Source: Hormiphora californensis (lineage: Eukaryota; Ctenophora; Tentaculata; Cydippida; Pleurobrachiidae). Taken from it: 64,000 nucleotides of DNA. Under the pieces are notes generated by a model. It was not told the DNA's origin. It worked only from the letters and a program-made list of their open reading frames with translations, and did no database searches. The stretch lies in NCBI GenBank assembly GCA_020137815.1, contig CM035350.1:2098328-2162327 (forward strand), read 5' to 3'. A program made the position numbers and the translations under genes. Below are positions 53,070-64,000 of the stretch, piece after piece (within the stretch, counting starts at the first letter, position 1; every line of letters starts with the position of its first letter).

Positions 53070-53876
53070 TTGCTGACCAGGATATCATGCCCGAAACTAG
53101 TGAGATGTCTTGACCTTGCAGGAGAATCTGGTGCATCAGGATGGCTTACGACCAGGCCTTACCCCCATTTGGGCTTTGAGCTTAACCAATTAGAATTTGT
53201 TGACTCAATAGCTCTACGGTATGGATTTGAAGCGAAAGATCTAGGCTCAACATGTGCCTGTGGTAAGCCTAACGATACCGATCACACCTTGTCATGTGCT
53301 AAGGGCGGTTATACAATTCTCAGACACGATAATATCAGAGACCTTATGGCTGAGATTTGTTCATATGCCGGCCTCAAAGCTGTTGAAACTGAAAAGCTTC
53401 TGCAACCATGTCCAGACGGTATCCAGTTTCACCCATCGGCAAACACTGCTCCTGACGCACGAATGGATGTGGTCGCACTAGACCTGTGGCGTAAATCGCA
53501 ACTTGCCCACATGGATGTGAGAGTCTTTCATGCCAATGCGCCGTCTCATATCAACACGCCCATTGATCAACTCTACCGAAGGAATGAGTCAAGCAAAAAG
53601 CAATCTTACGGTAAACGGGTTCGAGAAGTTGAAGGAGGGACATTTTCTCCATTGGTCATGAACACAGCGGGTGGGATAGCTAATGAGTTTCACAAAGTCT
53701 TGAAGACACTCTCATCCCGAATCTCAACAAGGACAGGAGAACCATACGCTGAAGTGATGGCTCACCTCAGAACGAGGTTACGGTTCTCACTACTGAGGAC
53801 ATGCCTCATAGCCTTGAGCGGAAATCGGAGGAAGATCGCCATCGCCAACCTAGCTTGCACTGAGCTTGTTACGTGA
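53070..53876 (+). pseudogene. Retroelement-derived endonuclease-like ORF
   Basis: A 268-residue open frame with no ATG start in context, so 5'-truncated. The N-terminal third has a zinc-knuckle-like CACGKPNDTDHTLSC followed by RHDNIRDL. The middle has DARMDVVALDLW and MDVRVFHANAPSH, then a conserved basic YRRNE...Y-x-KRVREVE stretch and FSPLV-x-NTAGG. This is the C-terminal module seen after reverse transcriptase in many invertebrate retroelements. The D...DVR spacing resembles a PD-(D/E)XK nuclease, which is an inference. No RT is present upstream. Confidence 0.65.
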
Positions 53877-54268
53877 AGTGAATAAGAAGAGGATAAGAAG
53901 AATTATCAAGACCATGAATTAATTTATTATATGTCTTTTTCTGTCTCGCCCGCTTTTTACCACGGTGATGATTCTGGACGTTTTTTAAAGTTTTTAAAAT
54001 TTAAAAACTTTAAAACTGATAAAATTGCATAAAAATACGCTTAAGCTATCATATCTCCATGTAAAATCTCAAGAACATACATTAGTTCCACACAATAACA
54101 TTTGTGCACGCTCGTGTGAGGCTGTATCGAACATTTTTGCGAATTTTGATTTCTTGAACGGGGGCCGGGGCGCTGAAATCTGTATTGCAGGCTGCAGCTA
54201 CAGAAACATATATTAGTTATTACTACTGTAACTACAACCTAACACCGAAAGCATTTAGACAGTTGAAA

Positions 54269-54886
54269 ATGGACTTGGGGAGTACAGTTGTGGCGTGTGT
54301 TGGAGCGGGAGTTGTCCCGACGCTCCTCCCATATCTACCCGAGGATTTGACGAAGTTTCTAAATGTAGGATCAATCGGCATCTCCTTCGGGACACACATC
54401 TGGGTGGGCTCTGTAGCGGGGCTAACGATGTTTAGAACCCTCAAACGAAGAACCTTTGGTAATGTCCAGTCCAAGCTGTTTCCCAAATATGCAACAATGA
54501 ACACGGCCTGCTCATTTGTAGCCCTGGCAACCTTCCTTCATCTGAGGAAACTGAGTCCTACTGATGCCATGTCAGTGCTTGGAAGTACCCTCGAGGGAGG
54601 GGCATTGATAGCATGCCTCGCCTCTAACCTCCTCAACTCTATCTACTTCATCCCAGCCACCACTAACCTGATGTTCCTCTTGCACAAGCGGGAGAGAGAA
54701 CTGGGCCTGGAGGACCAGGTTGGTTCTACTAGCCCTTTGAAGAGTGATCCTAATGCTACTGAAGAGGACAAGAAGACTCTGATGAAGTTTGGTATTCACC
54801 ATGGTATATCCATGATGATGTCTTTAGTTTCTGTCCTTGGCTGTGGAGCTTACCTTTACTACATTGGAAAAAGTGTTTCCTTCTGA
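54269..54886 (+). CDS. TMEM205: TMEM205-like membrane protein
   Basis: Intronless coding frame of 205 residues from ATG 54269 (human TMEM205 is 189). It has four hydrophobic segments (around VVACVGAGVVPTLLPYL, SIGISFGTHIWVGSVAGL, TACSFVALATFLHL and HHGISMMMSLVSVLGCGAYLYYI). The FGTHIWVG, KLFPKYATMN and N-PATTNLM motifs typify the DUF4149/TMEM205 family, linked in vertebrates to platinum-drug resistance and secretory traffic. The frame is open upstream to 54185, but the first in-context ATG that gives a family-like N-terminus is chosen. A CAG near 54189 could be a 5'UTR splice acceptor. Confidence 0.88.
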   Translation: MDLGSTVVACVGAGVVPTLLPYLPEDLTKFLNVGSIGISFGTHIWVGSVAGLTMFRTLKRRTFGNVQSKLFPKYATMNTACSFVALATFLHLRKLSPTDAMSVLGSTLEGGALIACLASNLLNSIYFIPATTNLMFLLHKRERELGLEDQVGSTSPLKSDPNATEEDKKTLMKFGIHHGISMMMSLVSVLGCGAYLYYIGKSVSF

Positions 54887-55103
54887 GCAACCCTGAGGTG
54901 AAGTTGATGACACTAAAGAACTAAAGTATATTACGAGTTTTATAATTTATAGTCTTGAGAGTTGAGACATTGTTTTTTTTTCTGGTGTGGCCCTCTATTA
55001 TGTATGTTTCATTTTGATTTAGATTTTTCTGTTCTACATGTTTAGTTTCATTATCCCGATATAAAACTCTAACTCAATCTTCCCTCTGACTTTAGTCTAG
55101 TTA

Positions 55104-63221
<8,118 letters not shown>

Positions 63222-64000
63222 ATCTCGAATACAAACTCCAAACCCCGATACTATATTTCAGGGTTTTTGGTTTTTAAATTGGAACTAAGTCCCTGGGGAA
63301 GCCTAACCTTGTTTTATAACCGATCAGTCATTGTTTTTTGTTTGAATAGCATCTGTAGAATTGACCAAATTTATTTCACTAAATATTTGTTTACCCGAAT
63401 TGATTTCCCAAGAACTTACCCAGGGGGGGGGGGGCTGTTGATACTTTTGTTGCCTGTTTCAGGAGTTTTCAGTACGTGGATCAGTGATCACCCAAGAGAA
63501 AGAGAGCACAATAGCATATCCTACTTCCGATATGTCCCACACCAGCTATTTCCGGTCCTGGATGCTGAACTATCTTCCTTCTATCTTTGGTAACTAATCG
63601 TTGTACAATAGATAGGGAGAGTCGGAGCTGAGAAAGAGTTCATTAGGTGTCACGTGCATAATACGTGCGAGGGAGAGAGAGAGAGAAAGTTTGTACTTGC
63701 GTTATACTAACACTCTCCCCCTTTGCTTTACGATCGATTGAGCCTACTGTCTACAAGAGAGAACAAGAGTGGAATAGAGAGGGAGAGAGACAGTGAGAGA
63801 GAAAAGAGAGTAAGTATAGAGGGCGTGAGGAGAGAAGAGTGAGAGTAATGGGAGTAATGGATGATGTGAGCAAGGTGATTATAGTGCGTGAGAGAGAGAC
63901 TCTGTAAAAAGGGGGATGACAGGGTCGTGAGAGAGAAGGGAGAGAGACATGGTCACAAGAAAGTTATAGTAGAGAGAGGGGAGTTTCTAGTAATGAGTTT
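63222..64000. other. 3' flank of HERC; GA-rich, no gene
   Basis: Downstream of the HERC stop. A G-run at 63423-63433 and GAGA-rich low-complexity sequence after 63670. No gene was recognised. Confidence 0.5.

Overview
This is a gene-dense animal nuclear window. It has short GT-AG introns (mostly 60-400 bp), animal-type gene families and many small transposon relics and microsatellites. The compact intron style, a very large invertebrate-type receptor array and the retroelement ORF types fit an early-branching invertebrate such as a sponge, but the sequence alone does not settle the phylum. Exons below were joined by hand from splice signals and reading phase.

Layout. 1-6445 (-): PDIA4/ERp72-like protein disulfide isomerase, running off the left edge, with an UNC-93-like transporter gene (2044-3506, +) nested in one intron. 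7375-13820: a broken Ty3/gypsy-like LTR retroelement (gag-like, protease and partial RT) between two ~1.87 kb direct repeats, each carrying the same ~870 bp foldback transposon. 14389-22967 (-): a ~1,858-residue receptor of about 21 exons that joins a fucolectin-type lectin domain, an Ig-like segment, kringles, LDL-A modules and an LGR/RXFP-type 7TM domain; this is the most unusual gene here. 25778-31983 (-): CATIP, a cilium-associated protein. 33391-38524 (+): a class C GPCR (mGluR/CaSR type) with several frame breaks in its ligand-binding lobe and a 1.68 kb TA-flanked element in an intron. 41-47 kb: transposon-rich (MITE pairs, two non-LTR retrotransposon relics). 47108-49072 (+): a small single-pass PPxY protein. 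49684-52223 (-): a Rab5-like GTPase. 53070-53876: a retroelement endonuclease-like ORF. 54269-54886 (+): TMEM205. 55104-63221 (+): a HERC3/4-type RCC1-HECT ubiquitin ligase with an intronless homeobox gene (58625-59524, -) nested in an intron.

The host genes span ER folding, ciliogenesis, membrane traffic, receptor signalling and ubiquitination and do not form a pathway. Two properties recur: genes nested antisense in introns (UNC-93-like, homeobox), and palindromic transposons in introns, including one at the HERC splice acceptor. Single-base frame breaks in otherwise conserved exons, and the excess of single-base losses in the second LTR copy, raise the possibility of residual long-read consensus error. 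This affects any pseudogene call.
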